Shown here: piece after piece, positions 30,201 through 41,502 of the stretch | How positions within the stretch are numbered: the stretch's first letter is position 1 | Layout: each line of letters starts with the position of its first letter | Source of the DNA: a virus | Virus record (IMG/VR): IMGVR_UViG_3300047476_001768 | Coordinates: 1-64,000 of that record | Length of the DNA stretch: 64,000 nucleotides | Direction: 5' to 3' (one strand) | Position numbers and translations under genes: made by a program | Notes under the pieces: generated by a model | Told to the model about the DNA's origin: nothing | Seen by the model: only the letters and a program-made list of their open reading frames with translations | The model's database searches: none

Positions 30201-33200
30201 CCTTGAGAGATATTGTAGGAGTTACAAAAATAACCATTGACGGGTTTGAACTTGTTCAAGGAATTGATTATCAAGTAGGATCTATAGGACAATCTGGAAT
30301 CTCCAATATTGTGCTTATTGACGGCGGCGCAAATTATGTCAGCGCACCAACTGTGGTTATTTCTGGCGGCGGCGGAACCGGAGCCACTGCTTCTGCTAGC
30401 ATTGATGTTACTACAGGTAAGGTCACAGGCATTGTGGTGAATAATGCCGGTTCTGGTTACACATCGGTGCCTACTGTGGTTTTATCTGGCGGCGGTCCGG
30501 TTGACCCGGAAGATGTGGCTACTGCTTATGTGGTCCTGCCTGAACAAACCGCAATTACATTTACAACTGCTCCACAAAGCGGTGCTAAGATAAAAGTTGA
30601 TGTGAATCAATTTGGGCTGATCCAAAAGATAGAAAATCCTGACATAGTCAAGGACAGTTATTTTGGCCAAAGCGTAGCAATTGACCAGTCAAGAAAAAAT
30701 ATATTTGTTGGTGCCCCTGGTTACAGAGACATTGATTACTATAACGGAAAAGTATACCGATTTGTTAATAGACCATTGGCATTCGGTAAAGAAATTGGAG
30801 ATAATGCCAGCATCACAGTTTTACAAGGCGATTATATTAGAATAAATGACATTCCTGTGGTATTCCAGGAAAGTGATGGTAACAGTGAAAAGGTTGTTAA
30901 AGATATTAACAACCGAAACATAACCGGTTTGTTTGCTCGCACCGATGGCGTGAGCAATCTAGAATTTTTATCTGATCTTGGTATTCCTTTAAGAGGATCG
31001 GGCTATTTTGAGTCCAATGTGTCTATAGTGATAGGCGATCCGGACCAAATTGAAGACGCTGTTACGGCCACAGTAGGTAACATTACATTGTTTGCGAACG
31101 GAGCTATCAACGGATTTGAAATTACCAACAGAGGTAGTGGATATACTTTTGCTCCTACAGTAACAATAACTGGTGCGAACACCGTGTTGGCCAGAATGTC
31201 ATCAACTATCGGGGCGTCTCAAATTACTGTGCTGGCTAATGCAACTGCTAAATCAAACAGCATCAACATATTGCCTGGCGCAGGTACTGCACTACAAGAT
31301 ATAGGGTTCTCTATCTATACACCAGTTCAAGAATTCACACATCCGGATCTTGGTGCTCCGGAAAGATTTGGTACTCTTATTAAACTGGATAATGCAACTG
31401 GAGAAACTTTACTGGTATCTAGTGAAGGCGGCGTTACTCTTAAGAAAAGCACATTTGATAATCAAGCAACAGTTTTTGACAAAGACACTACAAGATTTAT
31501 TGATCTTTTGAAAAACTCTGGAGCTGTTTACATTTATGACTACCTGCCGATTCCAAACGAGACTATAAATTCGCCAAGCCAATATCTATACAACCAGGTA
31601 TTACAGAATAGTAATATTTTCTTTGACGACAATTTTGGCTCTGGAATTGAAATAAGAAACAACTGGATCATTGTGGGTGCTACCAAGAGCGATTACTATA
31701 ATGAAAATGCAGGACTGTTGCATCTCTTTGTCAACGCCAACAATCAAAAAGGCTGGAGCAAATTAAGATCAAGAACAGACAAAGTTGACATTGATTACAT
31801 TAATCAAGGATTTTTATACAATCGCAAGAGTCAAACCATTGTTACAGATCTTGATTATTTTGATCCAGTTAAGGGCAAGATACTAGGAATAGCCGATCAA
31901 GATTTAGATTATAAAACTATCTATGATCCGGCAGTTTACAATAGAGGTAATGGAACCACTCAAACATTTGATGAAAACAGCGTTTGGAATGATTTGCAAG
32001 TGGGTAAAACCTGGTGGAACCTAGACAAATGTAGATATATTGATTATGAGCAAGGAGACCTATCATACAGAACAACCTTCTGGGGAGAATTATTTCCAGG
32101 CAGTGAAGTAGAAGTATGCGAGTGGGTTGACAGCTACGTGCTGCCTAGTGAGTATCAAACCTTGATTGGTAATGGTGAAGCATTGTATGCTGATGACAGT
32201 GCTTATGTAGAATTTAACTTTTTAGACAATCAGTCAGGGTTAATACGTACCAAATATTATTATTGGGTTAAAAACAAAATCACAGTAGACACAGTAAGAA
32301 CCAAACGAACAAACAGTGTGGCATCGTTGGCAAAAATTATTGCAGATCCAAAAAGTCAAAATCTGCCTTACTTTGCTGTGGTTGCCGCTAATGCATTCAG
32401 TTTATACAATGTAAACAGATATTTGTTAGCTGACGAAATAATTTTCAAAATAGATTATGGCATTACTGTAAATGAAAATATTGCGCACAGTGAATATGAA
32501 CTGGTTCAGCAAGGAAACGCACTCAGTCCAATACCTGAAAAATATATTAATAAACTGATTGATAGCCTTGCAGGGGAAAATATTGTCGGCGAGGTAATAC
32601 CTGACCTATCCTTGAGAGAAAGCACACGTTATGGTGTTTCTCTTCGTCCTCGTCAGAGCATGATTAAAGATACCATAAAGGCCACAGAAGTATTTGTTAA
32701 TTATGTGAATCGTTTTCTTAAGGATCAGTTGATTGTAAAATATAAAGATTTAAGTATCTTAAAAAATGCAGAACCAATACCGCCAGATGCTGCTGGTTTT
32801 TACAATCTTATTGTTGACACCAAAGACGAACTTCTATATATCCAGACAGAAGAACTGCAAGCAGGGTACAAAGTATTAGTAAGATCTGACTCAGATTACG
32901 AAGCCTACTGGACCATATACGAGTATACTCCAGATTCTGACTACGATATTTGGTCGTTGATAAGAATTCAAAGTTACGACAGCAGTCGTTATTGGTATTA
33001 CGACAATTGGTATGCCAGCGGGTATAACGAAACAACCACGATTGATTATATTGTTCCAGAATTCAAGGATACAGTTACACTGACCTTGGTGCCAGGAAAC
33101 GTGATAAAAGTACTTGATGACGGAAACGGACAGTTTGAATTGTATGTGACCAATGCAGATTTATCATTAACTGTGATTGGAGTTGAAAATGGAACCATAC

Positions 33201-36200
33201 AAATCAGTGCCGCACTTTATGATTACGACCTAAGTCTTGTTGGGTTTGATAATGCTCCGTTTGACACTGTTGGATTTGCTAAAACTATTGCATTAGAATT
33301 AAGAAATATTGTACAAGGATTGATTGCCGGAATATTCACAGACACAGATATTATACAGATAAACAAGTTGTTCTTCACATTGATCAACTATATTTTGAGC
33401 GAACAAAGATCTTTAGATTGGTTGATCAAGACCAGTCTGGTTTCGGTAGTACACAAGATACGTAAACTAGAAACCTTTTCGTCGTATATCCGGGATGAGC
33501 AAGATTACTTTGAAAACTATATCAATGAAGTAAAACCATACAGAACCCAACTGCGCAATTATCTTTTGGATTATGAAGGACTTGACACTGTAAATGCCAA
33601 TGCTACAGATTTTGATTTACCAAGCATTTATGATGTAGACCAACAAAAATATCGCACACTTGACATAAACAGCTCAACAGATGCAAATTTAATTGCCAAT
33701 AGTTATGCAGTTAATTGGTCAACCAATTACAAATATGTGCTAGAGTCCGTGATTGTGGTCAGTCCTGGCGAAGGTTATGTAAGAGCTCCTAGTGTGTTCA
33801 TAACCGGTGGCGGCGGCACCGGTGCTACAGCAGTAGCCACTATTGACAATAGCACAGGACAAGTGATTGAAATTGATTTAGTGAACAGAGGAACTGGTTA
33901 CACAAGTCAGCCTATTGTGACTATTGAAGGTGGCGGCGGATTTGGTGCTAGAGCATATACAGTATTGTCAAGCATTGGAGGTGATGTTTCATCTAGTACT
34001 GTGAATAAAACTGTTAGAAATATTAAAACCTTGATAAGTTTTGATAGAGTAACTTATGCTTCGCAAGTGATCAAGTGGAAACCTTATACTACCTATCACA
34101 CGGATGATATCGTAGTGGTGCCTGACGTTACTTCGGTATTCTTCAATAATTTACCAGATCAGTCATTACCAAGGTACAATTATGCTTATAAAATATTGAA
34201 AACAGTACTAGGATCAGGAACACTTGATTTGAATCTGTTCAATGATTCGTCTGTGGTGCAAAAACTGTCAGGGGTTGATATTGACAATGCCATTGACAGA
34301 ATTGCAGTGTACAATCAACCTGGAAGTCCTGATATTGCGACCTTGTACAGCAGCCCTGACAGCCAACGATTGGATGCAAGCAACACAAATGAAGCTGCTA
34401 TTAGTCAAAACAATGAATGGAACAAGGTTCTGCACAGCGGTGGCGTTGCTTATCTGCATGAATATCAATATCTAGCAATTGGAAATAGATCTTTACTGGC
34501 TGTGAGTCAAACAGGCGAAACCTGGACTTATGTGCCTGTAAGAGAAAATGACATTGATCTTAGAGACGGGTGCTTTTTTGACGGTAATGTATGGATAGCG
34601 GTAGGTAATCAGGGCAGCTTGTTAACCTCAACAAATGCGTTGACTTGGACCAAAGAACAAGTTACTGAATTTAAATTCAGTCCAGACGCTAACAATCCTG
34701 AAGGTGCTGTACAACAAAATGCAAATCAAGTGGTGGACTTTGTGGGAGTAGTAGCGGTATCAACCACACGATCAAACTATGTAATAGCTGTAGGTAATGG
34801 AAACAGTATTTTAGTGAATCCATATGATACATCAGATGATGTTGCGCAAGGTTGGTATAGTGCTAAACCGCAGCCAAACATTTTTGCTTCTCCAAGACAA
34901 CTCTTAACAGTGCATGCTGTAGACTTTGGTACCTTAACTGATAATAATGGTACGCAATACACCGTGGATCTTCAATCGTCTGGTTACTTTACGTCAGGTA
35001 CTCAGTCCTTAATGAAACAGGGGTTTGTGATTATTGGCGGAGTAAACGGAAACATGTTTATTACCAGTTACAATCGTTTAGACGATTTGATTCAAGGATA
35101 TGCCAAGTCCTATAATTATGATTCTGGTAAACTTACCGATCAGTCTTATCCATGGATCTCTATGGCGGTTCCAGCTGAAATAAGAGGTCAAGGCGACGGA
35201 ACGTCAGGAGAACAAATCAACGGTATAGCAGTTAGCACCACATTTGACAGGTATATTGTGGCAGTTGGATCTGCAGGCACATTGCTTTGGAACAGAATTG
35301 ACAGTCCTCTTGAAGTACAAAATGGAACAGCAGATCTTGCAAGTGACACCATTGGAAAAACTGTAGTGGATCATGGAATTTATGTGTATAAGAATTTTAG
35401 ATATTTTAACGCAGATAATTTTGTTAGTCCACTAACTCCAAGTGCGCTGGAAAAAATTGATTTTACAGACATTGCATGGGACAATGAAAAATTTGTAGTA
35501 ACAGGAACTGGCAGTACCACCATCTGGGGATATCCTGGATCACAAAGCGAAGCTTACATAGAACTAGGAAATATCAATCCAATTCTATCTGCTGAAACAA
35601 GATCTGGTTCGTCTACAGAAACACTGGCTAGATGGGATGCTGTAGTATCTGCGACCTCAGTTGAAATTGTTATTAATGGATCAGCTCTTATAGGGTGGAT
35701 AATTCCAGGTATGACGGTGACCTCTACACATCTACCAACAGACAGTGTGGTAACCGCAGCTAGTTACGATGCTGGTACTGACGAATGGACGGTAGATGTT
35801 GCATTTGCTTCAACATCGTTTATTTCACGAACAGGACAGAACATCAGTTTTGCCTATGTGTTTACTGAAAACATTCCGGTGGGAACCACACTAACCTTTA
35901 CAGGTCCAAATAATGAAACCAAAACTCTAGTAACCAGTAGAGCTGTACTAAGAGGTGAAAACACAGTGTATGTGACAGGGTTTGATAAAGTTGCAGCCAA
36001 CTGGGCTATATCCGGCACTGGCATACCAGTAGGTGCAAGAATTAAACAAATTGGCAGATTCCCTGCATTTACTTGGCAGTATGCTGAAGGAAGTGGTAGA
36101 AATCTCAATATTGATTATAACAGTATAAGTGTAAACACAACCACAGTACAAATTAATCAACCGTTTACTGCAAATATTCCTGCAGGGTCTTTAATTACTT

Positions 36201-37165
36201 TGTTTGATACCACAGGATTAAAATCTCAATATGTTGCTGCGCAGGCGTTGCCTAAAAATTCTAGAACTTTAGTGTTTGCAAATGCAGTAGCAATCACAAC
36301 AGGCTTTACTCTAGAAGCAAATACCACTTTAGGAATTCAAGGTGGCACTAGCGTGATTGGAGCAAAACTTTATACTATTGGTGGTGTGCTGAATCATTTG
36401 GCTAAGGATATTCCTGATCTGATACCAGGAACAAGCTATAGCGGTGTAAAAGTACTCGGCCAGCCGTTTACTGAAACCGGATCTGATATATTAAGTTTAG
36501 ATACCACCATCAGTAGCGAGTACGTTGATACTAATCTTGGTACTAGACCTGAAGACATTGTTATTAACGGTGGTCAATTTATTGATACATACAGTAGCCA
36601 TGCACCTCAAGAACTGGTGCCTGGACAAGTGATTGACAGTTTACAAATGAATGTTTTCACTGCAAATGTGGTCAATGGTAATGTTGATTACGGTAATGTG
36701 ATAGCTTACAAGATATTCACTGATTATAAAAAACCAACTGTTTATTATAGATTGAGTCAGGCAAATACCACAGTATTGGCTTCTAGTTTATCGTATGATG
36801 ATACAGAAATCATAGTTGACGATGTAACAAAGCTGCCAGAGCCAAATGCAGTGCTAAATCAACCTGGATCTATATGGATCAATGCAGAACGCATTAACTA
36901 TTTTGGAAGAGATGTAGGAAGAAATGCTATTACGGACATACGTAGAGGTGCTTCAAGAACCAGTATTCCATTAACACATGAAGCAGGTAGTTTGATCAGC
37001 GATGCAAGTCAGGCGCAAGAAATCACAAGAGATACGGTGTTAACCATACTGTCTGACCTTACAGTGAACAATGGATTTGATGGAACTGCTAATTCTGTAA
37101 CATATCAAACCAGTATAAGCAACCAGGTACCTCAATCAAGTATTTGGCTAGAACCAGGAACATAA
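18299..37165 (+). CDS. Giant tail/baseplate structural protein with repeat modules and two beta-propellers
   Basis: A single open frame of 6288 residues (about 690 kDa), preceded by a GAGAGA sequence 12 bases before ATG 18299. It follows gp6, the position of gp7 in T4. The N-terminus ([20 protein letters not shown]... [18 protein letters not shown]) resembles large virion proteins of marine T4-like phages. Repeated beta modules of the form GxGYxxxPxVxIxGGGGTGAxAxA occur around residues 690-750, 1160-1220, 3400-3560, 4000-4080 and 5150-5220. Residues about 3140-4490 carry seven FG-GAP-like blades such as [11 protein letters not shown]...LYVGAPG. Residues about 5390-5760 carry BNR-like blades such as [20 protein letters not shown]. 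It probably forms the peripheral baseplate or a host-contact appendage. The gp7 role is inference. A missed frameshift is unlikely because the frame stays open over 18.9 kb. Confidence 0.75.
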   Translation: MASIKSINLLPEIFRSDTNKKFLAATVDQLISEPGLKKIDGFVGRKFAPTFKYNDSYIEEPTQDRQNYQLEASFVVQDQNKNVEFYSSYIDLIQKINYYSGLTNDHSRLFENESYNFNGLFDFDKFVNFNQYYWLPDGPPEVAVSASAITEVLNFSVLRDTKQTAYTFSNDARDPNPVLTLIKGNTYRFTLNQPGNGFWIQTEPGKTGTRSTEAEALSREVFGVENNGEDSGVVVFSVPASTAQDDERFASRIATVNYATDLPYARVQNHLLTIIKQAGGIDGATARSLNGSTLIFLSRSDNDTDWTDKGTFDFDRYDQGSPYVDGTYEQGDLLEASKRYDIFRIRITNVGTNNGLVQLEHLQSVNTNEKVYVSGGTNNAGVEFIKNAEGYWERVKQITSPLTELYYQDANSDSYSGVIKLIEPTDARLDVEGVILGRKNYTSPNGVRFTNGLKIRFDSTAFPSEYANSVYIVEGVGKSIRLVGTGNLTVPEDYALNDNLATPDYITVSRGSKDLNAWSRSNRWFHSELIELAAQYNNDPNLLLDTPVRAVRPIIEFESDLYLFNYGQRSKAPVDVLDYTITDAFKEVEGKETYVITLPNNVSRPLTDGTRIIFAADKNPEVRNKIFKVTFISIADRTQIHLVSENTELLPTYTVSSTQIIEDTTVAFIGGNPDFPATATLIVDPVTGEIQDLVFSNVGVNYRSIPEVGFVGGGAGVGAEITVTVENGSISDYQIVSRGIDYSVAPLYDFVPTVTFSRPVPSIGAVQATGTAVMEPTSVDNITVGYRGLNFVADPYVKIDTPNTQDARIDPVYSAYKHVDYVRITSSGSGIGTIATANIGSPNSLEKLTVYANAATFTSNIIVLDNTTGLAAGQLIYGSGITGGTVINNVLGANSILISSPASLSNDVQLVFKASEATAVTLRAVYGNSAVFSTQLLSLNSVTGLATGYKIYGDGVPVDATVDDIFGNLVVKISDLVQVQNNRNFIFKPAGVQTATVVATSRNSTTVTVDNSNVAGIDMYITGGALPLDIANIEIDNPVILTTTDAHNLIDGDEITIRGVLGTVEMNNNTYWVEIVDPFTLRLYADEARSVTLDGRNYTTYISGGVAAAFTIESDIKVVQLLDENRVVLSRPVSVKVGTTVAFVGRRAQATVYTDGSEAYAIAVTDPGAGYTSVPSITISPSGISEATATVVLNNDVLEYFKVVSAGSGYQINQDLTTSIITSATLTTASTTSYQSNTLIVTNIPEATYVKEDWLVFLVVEENENISYRDFSRVPYVSTDITGPNSNLYQYYMDVALTQANILKVTGVQEVLDSNLETQYEITLDGIIDSLDSDGEPIDLPAGTKIFITAKNRFFVEGFFGDNNPIGDVKSNYFIKQPVNNTSLVVLEDVTGLQKGMLINDLADSLGEGLIIETVNAVSNEITLNRRINAAAGLALQASTATAATVNLNPSKIQAIAVDNIGAEYTSAPLITVEPAVPSVVKLASSFGTDRLLVSDLDGIIVGMTVTSEYNTSGNGVTTGSIVPKVIGVDTIQIGAAVFEYYVILNQVQPEFAGLLVTFNYATKAIALIADARSRVVNTNDVTPDTYESDDTVIVSLPTTGQNAIKQKQIGVNVYNQYWYTGEEWVPAQQKTSYNQSPLFDLFNDDGVSISDTAAFLGSKFEGTKIFSYLEGTGQRDAALGFSLSYKNFQNVGDIVFANNYDTDSFAFIENKLSTSLPLNQFLFKQKTDSGFVYRNIWKKTAEKTKQYQIITKFFDGNTNYFQIDIDPNASETIPYLKVYVDNRLLAESSYTVTKYEQLDVIVIDESELSFDPPSKVDILIFSSSVSELGYYQLPLNIDLNTENKNFNTLTLGQLRQHLVAMSQNNYGLSGNILAKNNLRDLEIKDWTGCILQHASPAMYSGLAFGDQGFEFVEAIEYAQKEYTKFKNKFLDQALKVEINVSNIPEAVDKVMEVVNLGKNTTMPWYDSDMIPYGKAFTNSRIPVVDIRQLRYQIPSLYNDTVPSRRSVLVYLGDTATGTYVQLAKNKDFTFNQTIAAIDLSETVSLTYTSYIELIDRPSTVGSYVPETPSKLGLYPSYVPRMFVDDSYQTPRQVIQGHDGSIMPAFGDYRDDLLLELELRIYNNIKVRYTNTILDIVDSIPGKFRKINYSLAEFNQLLSRNFLRWVGINSVNYSTNDTFQSNNAWTWNYKFLKDSNGEFLPGFWRGIYFYYFDTDRPHLAPWEMLGFYEQPSWWEDRYGPAPYTGTNTVLWDDLELGFIAQGTRQGVDSRFARPGLSRYIPVDEYGQLKSPEKFAPASFDATRLSSGWAIGDQGPVETAWRRSSEYPYALQVAIALSRPAFYFGSLMNTVGYLRNSNIDQLVLSDTKQRINKDNFVIPDDGLNSGVVTLTAGYINWVRDWFTNKAIDGTAKITSLVRNLEVKLSYKMAGYSDNNFLTVVADQSSPVSRASSIILPPENYKIFLNKSAPVEKISYSAVVIERTATGFAVRGYDLEQPYFTIIPSKRNNNAFSISAIEETAIIYRDFEFTKVIVPYGFEFATKQQVVDFLISYGRYLTAQGLVFDTFNADLETKQTWILSAQEFLVWSQQGWASGNLLVLSPVFNSIKIINTAGVVDHVVNSISASKILDQNFNIIKNSQFSVLRDDNVFQITSVFGHTIGLAVFNLVQYEHVLLMDNNTVFGDIIYQPELGNRQYRLRLIGNKTNNWTGQLNPGGFIYNNDIIDEWQPGRNYRKSALVSFKEKFYFAISEVPASVEFDFTYWSNIDKSKIKTGLLPNFSYNAEKFNNVYNIDDTVADAALDSLSSGITGFRERSYFQDFKLDNVSQTKFYQGYIKQKGSINAIDALTTARFNNLFSNIELYEEWALRVGDYGALGSDQAVEFQLLEQDLKNNPSTLVLKNKTDPDQEGLINVEIGQLYYAPDNFIDKNVISLRQDVKTRVSDAVTAGYPRLDDVDATIFDITDYASYADLVNIIGAGFKIWVARDFNKDWNVYRVNETDVLINQFQIGLDNRITVTTNVPHGLVAGTVIIVKNFDTDYNGFYQVIAVTNNDQFVVEGYQNLQRLRSQQFVDGTGVLLSLTSVRFSRINQLVNFVPRHGWRDKDKIWVDNDVGDKLWAVFEKNAGWSFDKILPLREGEAQSQQGYGEAIAINNDQKIVISGAKDYSDGGVSGLRVLNPGFLYDVPEATFSSPDLENGKTVTATLDTESGTLLTARLTAAGSDYDLLPNIEIVDFNLAVTSANTYQSNTIPISSLSVSVTKLVYSDVVDSKSVILANSNDIWVGDTVTGSDGAGNTVAAAIVANINYSSNTITLTDSITWSIVNSQSLTFTHSRVFLNDIVTGTDATGNVIPENTKITAINTLTNTVETGPILINFDGGSTLSFSRGTGGNVQARLSPTFISSVEVINGGSGFVTPPIVEIVGGGGTGAQIIVNLVTTGAGTGSISSCTILNPGTGFTLPPEINLITTNANHGAILRVKLAPSGVENLVVAAAGQDYRFPRLQFSTVSGGAGSGAAGNVNVTNGSVTIARLREFGQGYSDTPTVIITDSVGNGAGCELEIVRTTGAVRTFQLEEGSFTQVQNLSAFGLDAEEFGFTLDLGSAYGFVGAPGSFNQQGAVLISKSTGSNWISQQVLNPADLENNDRFGHALVVSDDENWLYVGAPGANKVYVYTAKTTSTNQQKIEIITNQISYITNYVLVKTSAEVKVVGDSGKLYEPDFDYTVIAGVLTFRNFGTIENEKFLYLSQIYPTTAITPTVIRGILQTSYVLATTPVEIEQINVVGATGRIFIPDLDYTLTGVTLNFLNDDFATEASLAVNVLTKYYILVTTLEPTDQVIWEDGVQFNSVARQLLAATVNTYGAMVAGSYQVGDIIKVLNTDGASAGSYQLYKKLAGGAFALQGTENRKVTRGVAKFGWSLAIDKEGYQVVVGAPQAGATDNDTDIIRVGKIYIFDREYQVFVGSVATNTNTYKTLRDIVGVTKITIDGFELVQGIDYQVGSIGQSGISNIVLIDGGANYVSAPTVVISGGGGTGATASASIDVTTGKVTGIVVNNAGSGYTSVPTVVLSGGGPVDPEDVATAYVVLPEQTAITFTTAPQSGAKIKVDVNQFGLIQKIENPDIVKDSYFGQSVAIDQSRKNIFVGAPGYRDIDYYNGKVYRFVNRPLAFGKEIGDNASITVLQGDYIRINDIPVVFQESDGNSEKVVKDINNRNITGLFARTDGVSNLEFLSDLGIPLRGSGYFESNVSIVIGDPDQIEDAVTATVGNITLFANGAINGFEITNRGSGYTFAPTVTITGANTVLARMSSTIGASQITVLANATAKSNSINILPGAGTALQDIGFSIYTPVQEFTHPDLGAPERFGTLIKLDNATGETLLVSSEGGVTLKKSTFDNQATVFDKDTTRFIDLLKNSGAVYIYDYLPIPNETINSPSQYLYNQVLQNSNIFFDDNFGSGIEIRNNWIIVGATKSDYYNENAGLLHLFVNANNQKGWSKLRSRTDKVDIDYINQGFLYNRKSQTIVTDLDYFDPVKGKILGIADQDLDYKTIYDPAVYNRGNGTTQTFDENSVWNDLQVGKTWWNLDKCRYIDYEQGDLSYRTTFWGELFPGSEVEVCEWVDSYVLPSEYQTLIGNGEALYADDSAYVEFNFLDNQSGLIRTKYYYWVKNKITVDTVRTKRTNSVASLAKIIADPKSQNLPYFAVVAANAFSLYNVNRYLLADEIIFKIDYGITVNENIAHSEYELVQQGNALSPIPEKYINKLIDSLAGENIVGEVIPDLSLRESTRYGVSLRPRQSMIKDTIKATEVFVNYVNRFLKDQLIVKYKDLSILKNAEPIPPDAAGFYNLIVDTKDELLYIQTEELQAGYKVLVRSDSDYEAYWTIYEYTPDSDYDIWSLIRIQSYDSSRYWYYDNWYASGYNETTTIDYIVPEFKDTVTLTLVPGNVIKVLDDGNGQFELYVTNADLSLTVIGVENGTIQISAALYDYDLSLVGFDNAPFDTVGFAKTIALELRNIVQGLIAGIFTDTDIIQINKLFFTLINYILSEQRSLDWLIKTSLVSVVHKIRKLETFSSYIRDEQDYFENYINEVKPYRTQLRNYLLDYEGLDTVNANATDFDLPSIYDVDQQKYRTLDINSSTDANLIANSYAVNWSTNYKYVLESVIVVSPGEGYVRAPSVFITGGGGTGATAVATIDNSTGQVIEIDLVNRGTGYTSQPIVTIEGGGGFGARAYTVLSSIGGDVSSSTVNKTVRNIKTLISFDRVTYASQVIKWKPYTTYHTDDIVVVPDVTSVFFNNLPDQSLPRYNYAYKILKTVLGSGTLDLNLFNDSSVVQKLSGVDIDNAIDRIAVYNQPGSPDIATLYSSPDSQRLDASNTNEAAISQNNEWNKVLHSGGVAYLHEYQYLAIGNRSLLAVSQTGETWTYVPVRENDIDLRDGCFFDGNVWIAVGNQGSLLTSTNALTWTKEQVTEFKFSPDANNPEGAVQQNANQVVDFVGVVAVSTTRSNYVIAVGNGNSILVNPYDTSDDVAQGWYSAKPQPNIFASPRQLLTVHAVDFGTLTDNNGTQYTVDLQSSGYFTSGTQSLMKQGFVIIGGVNGNMFITSYNRLDDLIQGYAKSYNYDSGKLTDQSYPWISMAVPAEIRGQGDGTSGEQINGIAVSTTFDRYIVAVGSAGTLLWNRIDSPLEVQNGTADLASDTIGKTVVDHGIYVYKNFRYFNADNFVSPLTPSALEKIDFTDIAWDNEKFVVTGTGSTTIWGYPGSQSEAYIELGNINPILSAETRSGSSTETLARWDAVVSATSVEIVINGSALIGWIIPGMTVTSTHLPTDSVVTAASYDAGTDEWTVDVAFASTSFISRTGQNISFAYVFTENIPVGTTLTFTGPNNETKTLVTSRAVLRGENTVYVTGFDKVAANWAISGTGIPVGARIKQIGRFPAFTWQYAEGSGRNLNIDYNSISVNTTTVQINQPFTANIPAGSLITLFDTTGLKSQYVAAQALPKNSRTLVFANAVAITTGFTLEANTTLGIQGGTSVIGAKLYTIGGVLNHLAKDIPDLIPGTSYSGVKVLGQPFTETGSDILSLDTTISSEYVDTNLGTRPEDIVINGGQFIDTYSSHAPQELVPGQVIDSLQMNVFTANVVNGNVDYGNVIAYKIFTDYKKPTVYYRLSQANTTVLASSLSYDDTEIIVDDVTKLPEPNAVLNQPGSIWINAERINYFGRDVGRNAITDIRRGASRTSIPLTHEAGSLISDASQAQEITRDTVLTILSDLTVNNGFDGTANSVTYQTSISNQVPQSSIWLEPGT

Positions 37166-37166
37166 T

Positions 37167-38249
37167 ATGAGTGTAGTTGCAAACATAGTTGTAGCATCTT
37201 CCAATGCTAATGTTTATATAGATTCTGTAATAGGCATAGCAGTGGCCGATTGCGTTATCACTAATAGCGTGCCACGAAGTGACAATATTAGAGTTGAAAA
37301 AGTATTTGCTAGTTCAAATGTGATTCAAGTGTCTAGCAATTTGTCAACAGGTATCGGAGACACAGTTACCTTTCAAAAACTGGTATCCAATGTTGGACTG
37401 TATGCTACTAATACATTTGAAACAGTTTTTCTTAAGGTACTGCCTTCTTACAGTACCAATGTTGATCCTAGATTGCCCAAATATGATTTTTTAACTAGTA
37501 ATTTAACAGCATGGAGCAATGCAGAAATAGCTGTGAGTAATATTGCTTTGTTTCCTGCCCCAAGCAGCATAACAGCCAACAGCACAGTGAGTGCCAATAC
37601 CTATTTTGCCAATGGGATACAAATAAACAGTAATCTATGGATGCCGCTATCTAGCACAGTTAACGTCAATGTAGGTGATAAAATTGTTACTGCTAATATT
37701 CCTAGTACAGCAAACAGTATAGTTCAAAGAATATTTTCTAATGCTAGTGTACTAATACAAAATCTAACTGCTAACACTAATATTATTGTTTCGGCGAACG
37801 AGACTTGTTATTTTTATCCAAAAAACTTTACCATTAGAAATCTACGCACTGTTAGTTCAAACACCTTGTTAGCCAACACTCTTGTACTCACTCTTGAAAC
37901 TGTGGACAATATAAAAATAGGCAGTTTAATAGCTACAGCCAACATAGTTGCTTTGGTGTCCGATGATACTCTAACCACAGTGCGTAAAATTTTTTCAGCC
38001 AACAACACTGTGATTGTACAAAATATTGATGCAAATGTTACTGTGTCCGCAGGCGAATACTTGTATTTTAGCAATAGGCCCACAGTAGGTGCTGTTAGGA
38101 TTGCCAGTGAGGTAATTTGGTATGAAAAAATCTGGACAGCCAACAGCAGATTAACTGATTTAACCAGAAATGTAGGTGGGACCACCCACAGTACTATTTC
38201 TGGAAACGTATTTGCTGGTAATCTAGTGAGCATTTTAGGCTTGCGTTGA
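37167..38249 (+). CDS. Virion structural protein, paralogous to the giant protein C-terminus
   Basis: A 360-residue Ser/Asn/Val-rich protein made of short beta repeats (VSSNLSTGIGDTVTF, TVNVNVGDKIVTANIPS, NTIIVSANETCYF-type strands). The C-terminal ~50 residues (GAVRIASEVIWYEKIWTANS, LTDLTRNVGGTTHST) parallel the C-terminal part of the giant protein ([35 protein letters not shown]). It starts one base after the giant gene's stop, so the two are in one operon. It likely sits on the same substructure. No enzymatic feature is seen. Confidence 0.65.
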   Translation: MSVVANIVVASSNANVYIDSVIGIAVADCVITNSVPRSDNIRVEKVFASSNVIQVSSNLSTGIGDTVTFQKLVSNVGLYATNTFETVFLKVLPSYSTNVDPRLPKYDFLTSNLTAWSNAEIAVSNIALFPAPSSITANSTVSANTYFANGIQINSNLWMPLSSTVNVNVGDKIVTANIPSTANSIVQRIFSNASVLIQNLTANTNIIVSANETCYFYPKNFTIRNLRTVSSNTLLANTLVLTLETVDNIKIGSLIATANIVALVSDDTLTTVRKIFSANNTVIVQNIDANVTVSAGEYLYFSNRPTVGAVRIASEVIWYEKIWTANSRLTDLTRNVGGTTHSTISGNVFAGNLVSILGLR

Positions 38250-38274
38250 ACACTTAATTACAGGATTCATTATT

Positions 38275-38436
38275 ATGCTAAATAAGGATATGAATAAATT
38301 ACCCGAAAATACGCAGCCACAGGAACCAGTTCAGCACTCACAAAAACCAAATGAACTAGGTGGTTTTGACATTTCTGGAGTCGTAAAAATATATGACCCC
38401 GAAACCAAGCAAGTTTTTGTTGAGGTTAGAACATGA
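38275..38436 (+). CDS. Small 53-residue protein resembling the N-terminus of the next gene product
   Basis: ATG at 38275 (CAGGA sequence upstream) to TGA 38434-38436, which overlaps the next ATG as ATGA. The first ~30 residues are Pro/Gln/Asn-rich. The end, GFDISGVVKIYDPETKQVFVEV, matches the next protein's GFVKIFDPHSGEVFVDKKN. The conserved motif, tight overlap and ribosome-binding site argue that it is a real gene. It could be a truncated paralogue or an interaction partner. Function unknown. Confidence 0.6.
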   Translation: MLNKDMNKLPENTQPQEPVQHSQKPNELGGFDISGVVKIYDPETKQVFVEVRT

Positions 38437-39047
38437 TAACACAAGGTTTAATCAAAGTTGAAGGTTTTGTAAAGATTTTTGATCCGCACAGCGGCGAAGT
38501 TTTTGTAGACAAGAAAAACGCTATTCATTACGAAAACATGAGCGAGGCGATTGCATTCGCACTCAGTCACAGAGATGCACAATACATGTACGAAATGCAT
38601 TTTGGTAATGGTGGCAGTGCTGTGGACAGCACCGGGGTTATTACATATTTGATTCCAAACACTACCAGTGTGAATGCAACCTTGTACAACCCAACTTATT
38701 ACAAGATCATTGACGATACTGATACTGATAACTCAGATCCAACTAATAATAAAATGCAAGTGCGTCATGTTCCAGGAAATCCATACAGTGATATAATTAT
38801 CAGCTGCTTGCTGGATTACGGCGAACCTGCTACCCAAAGTGTGTTTGACAACAGTACTACACTAAACGATACATTTACTTTTGATGAACTGGGGATCAAG
38901 GCCAGAAGTCTTGATGAAACTTCAGGCACAGGAAAATTGTTAACACACGTGATTTTTCACCCTGTACAAAAAAGTTTGAACAGGTTGATTCAAATTGATT
39001 ACACTGTGCGTATTCAGACGTTGACCAATTTGAGTGCAATAGGATAA
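38433..39047 (+). CDS. Virion structural protein (conserved in marine T4-like phages)
   Basis: A 204-residue protein. The N-terminus has GFVKIFDPHSGEVFVDKKNA and SEAIAFALSHRDAQYMYEM. The middle has HFGNGGSAVDSTGVITYLIP. The end has LNRLIQIDYTVRIQT. Proteins of this type lie next to tail-fibre genes in marine T4-like phages and are annotated as structural. It overlaps the preceding small gene by 4 bases and is followed after 6 bases by the first long fibre. It may serve as a fibre adaptor. The function is inferred from position. Confidence 0.6.
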   Translation: MITQGLIKVEGFVKIFDPHSGEVFVDKKNAIHYENMSEAIAFALSHRDAQYMYEMHFGNGGSAVDSTGVITYLIPNTTSVNATLYNPTYYKIIDDTDTDNSDPTNNKMQVRHVPGNPYSDIIISCLLDYGEPATQSVFDNSTTLNDTFTFDELGIKARSLDETSGTGKLLTHVIFHPVQKSLNRLIQIDYTVRIQTLTNLSAIG

Positions 39048-39053
39048 TAAAAA

Positions 39054-41468
39054 ATGGCTTATATTATAACAAAAACCAATGGCGATGCTCTTGTAACAGT
39101 TCCAGATACTGAAAAAAACACTGATTACGGAGTTACTCTGGTCGGCAGAAACTATTCAGGTTATGGTGTTTTTCTAAATGACAACTTTGTTGCTCTTATG
39201 GAAAATTTTGCCAGCAGCACTGCTCCGGTCACACCACTTGATGGACAGCTTTGGTTTAATACCACAACAAAAAATCTAAGTCTATGGGAAGGCAATGCCT
39301 GGAAAGTAATCAGTTCAATAACCAGTAGTGAATCAGAACCTGGATCTGCAGGTAGAAAAATTGGAGATTTTTGGTTTGATAACAATACCTACCAGTTAAA
39401 AATATGGACTGGAGAAACAGTATTTCAAAGAAATGTAACAGCAAACAGCTCTGGAAATATTGCCACAATCACCAGCACCACCAGTTTACTCGCCGACGAT
39501 ACAGTCACACATGCCAACATCAGTTTACTTAATGATGTAAGAATCAGTCAAATTTTAAATTCAACACAGTTACGTCTAAGTGCCAACGCGAATCTAACAC
39601 TAAATGATGCAATAAATTTTACTCGCGGCAGTGGTTGGTACACAGTAGGGCCTGCGTATGCTCGCGGACAAAAGATCAACGGCATTATACCCAGCACAGT
39701 AACCGATACCAACGCCACAAGTCATATCGTTGGCTTGATATATGTAGATGGTTCAATAGTTGGCACTGCAAGTAATGATTTAGAATATACTCCTGCGGTT
39801 GAATCAGCGATTTCTGGTTTTTCAACAATCAAGCCTGGTTTGCAGCTAAGATCATCCACATCAATACAAATAGTCAAGGCTGTACAAAGTTACTCGGTTG
39901 GATCTGCTGGACAGACTTTAATTCAGTTGGTTTCAAACCAAGATTTGCTAGTTGGCGATAGATACCTGTCAGCAAATGTATCAATCGGTGCTGGAGCAAT
40001 AATATCTGCACTGTATCCTAATAATGCAGTAACCGTTAATACCACTACCACAGTATATGTTAATGAAGATGTGACTTTCCAACGGGGCAGTACCACTGTT
40101 GCTCTATATAATGGAACCGCCACAAACTCTCAAAAATTAGCTAATAAATCTGCTGATCTATATGCTCAATTGGACACTTATTCAAGATTCCTAGACAATG
40201 TTGATATTGAAGGCAATCTTGTGCTTGGCAGCAATATACAACTGATACAAAATCTTGGTAGCCTAACAATTAGAAATACAGTAAGCGGAGCAAATATCAG
40301 TTTTATTAGCAACGTTCCTTCAGTGGGATCAACAACCACAGTATTAAACATTGATGGCAGCGATGGATTATTAACAGTTCGCGCAGATCCTACTGCTAAT
40401 CTTGGAGTTTCTACCAAGCAATATGTAGACTCCACAAAAGACATACTCACAGGATTTATTGCAAGTAATGTTGCGTCGTTGATCAATTCAGCTCCGGTGT
40501 CTCGTCAAGACTTTGGAAATGTTAGCAATATCATTGACAACGTCTATAGTAATCTAGCCACTCTTACCACAGCAGTAGGCCTACGTGCAACTATAGATAA
40601 TCCTACATTTACAGGCGCACCAATTGCAACAACTGCTCCAGCAGGAACTGCAAATACACAAATTGCAACAACAGAATTTGTTACAACAAGAGCTGATGCT
40701 GATAACAATGCAATGACTGCAAATATCACAGCAGCCAATTTAGAAATTGCACTGAGAGCCACAACAGCTAGTCCGACGTTTACTGGAATCCCACTGGTTC
40801 CAAATGCAGCACCAGGAACCAACTCAAGACAAATTGCAAGTACCGCATGGGTTAACAGCACTATTGCTAATATTAACCTGGCAACCTATGCTACATTATC
40901 CAGCCCAACATTTATTAATGTTCCTAGTGCTCCAACTGCAAACATTTCAGCAAATACCACACAGTTAGCAACCACAGAGTTTGTACATAGACTACTGCCG
41001 GTGGGCATGATTATCATGTGGTATGGTAATGTTGCTACTATACCTTACGGATGGGCATTGTGCAACGGCGATTCAGGCACCCCAGATCTGCGCAATAAGT
41101 TTGTTGTTGGTGCCGGCGATACCTACAATCCAGCAGCCACTGGTGGCGCAGCAAGCGTAACAGCAACCACAGCAAACAACGGAGCTCACACGCATTCGGG
41201 TATTACTGGAAACACTGCATTAAGCATTGCTCAAATGCCAGATCATACTCATGCAGGCAGTGCCACTGTAATGACACCTAGTGGCTCGGGCCAATCTGTA
41301 CATAATGCTAGCAATCAGCGAGGAACTACAACACTCACAGTTGCAAACACAGGCGGCGGGCAAGGACATACACATACTATTAGTTCAGATGGCGCACATA
41401 CTCACAGTGTTGTGGTATCAACTGTGCCACCTTACTATGCACTTTGCTACATCATGAAGGTAATTTAA
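39054..41468 (+). CDS. Long tail fibre with C-terminal tail-collar domain
   Basis: An 804-residue protein. The N-terminus (YIITKTNGDALVTVPD, GYGVFLNDNFVALMENFA, PLDGQLWFNTTTKNLSLWEG) is the baseplate-attachment module shared with the next gene. Middle repeats include PTFTGAPIATTAPAGTANTQ followed by IATTEFV, a pattern typical of fibre shafts. The C-terminus has a phage tail-collar domain (GMIIMWYGNVATIPYGWALC, NGDSGTPDLRNKFVVGAG) and then a His-rich tip (NGAHTHSG, MPDHTHAG, GHTHTISSDGAHTHSV). The HxH repeats resemble the metal-binding needle of T4 gp37. This is probably the receptor-binding fibre or part of it. Confidence 0.85.
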   Translation: MAYIITKTNGDALVTVPDTEKNTDYGVTLVGRNYSGYGVFLNDNFVALMENFASSTAPVTPLDGQLWFNTTTKNLSLWEGNAWKVISSITSSESEPGSAGRKIGDFWFDNNTYQLKIWTGETVFQRNVTANSSGNIATITSTTSLLADDTVTHANISLLNDVRISQILNSTQLRLSANANLTLNDAINFTRGSGWYTVGPAYARGQKINGIIPSTVTDTNATSHIVGLIYVDGSIVGTASNDLEYTPAVESAISGFSTIKPGLQLRSSTSIQIVKAVQSYSVGSAGQTLIQLVSNQDLLVGDRYLSANVSIGAGAIISALYPNNAVTVNTTTTVYVNEDVTFQRGSTTVALYNGTATNSQKLANKSADLYAQLDTYSRFLDNVDIEGNLVLGSNIQLIQNLGSLTIRNTVSGANISFISNVPSVGSTTTVLNIDGSDGLLTVRADPTANLGVSTKQYVDSTKDILTGFIASNVASLINSAPVSRQDFGNVSNIIDNVYSNLATLTTAVGLRATIDNPTFTGAPIATTAPAGTANTQIATTEFVTTRADADNNAMTANITAANLEIALRATTASPTFTGIPLVPNAAPGTNSRQIASTAWVNSTIANINLATYATLSSPTFINVPSAPTANISANTTQLATTEFVHRLLPVGMIIMWYGNVATIPYGWALCNGDSGTPDLRNKFVVGAGDTYNPAATGGAASVTATTANNGAHTHSGITGNTALSIAQMPDHTHAGSATVMTPSGSGQSVHNASNQRGTTTLTVANTGGGQGHTHTISSDGAHTHSVVVSTVPPYYALCYIMKVI

Positions 41469-41471
41469 TAC

Positions 41472-41479
41472 CATAAATA
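41472..41479 (+). promoter_or_regulatory. T4-type late promoter (CATAAATA)
   Basis: NATAAATA-type core 24 bases before ATG 41503, with GGAG downstream as ribosome-binding site. It lies in the 34-base gap between the two fibre genes. Confidence 0.55.
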
Positions 41480-41502
41480 TTAGATAAATTGGAGTTTACG
41501 GA

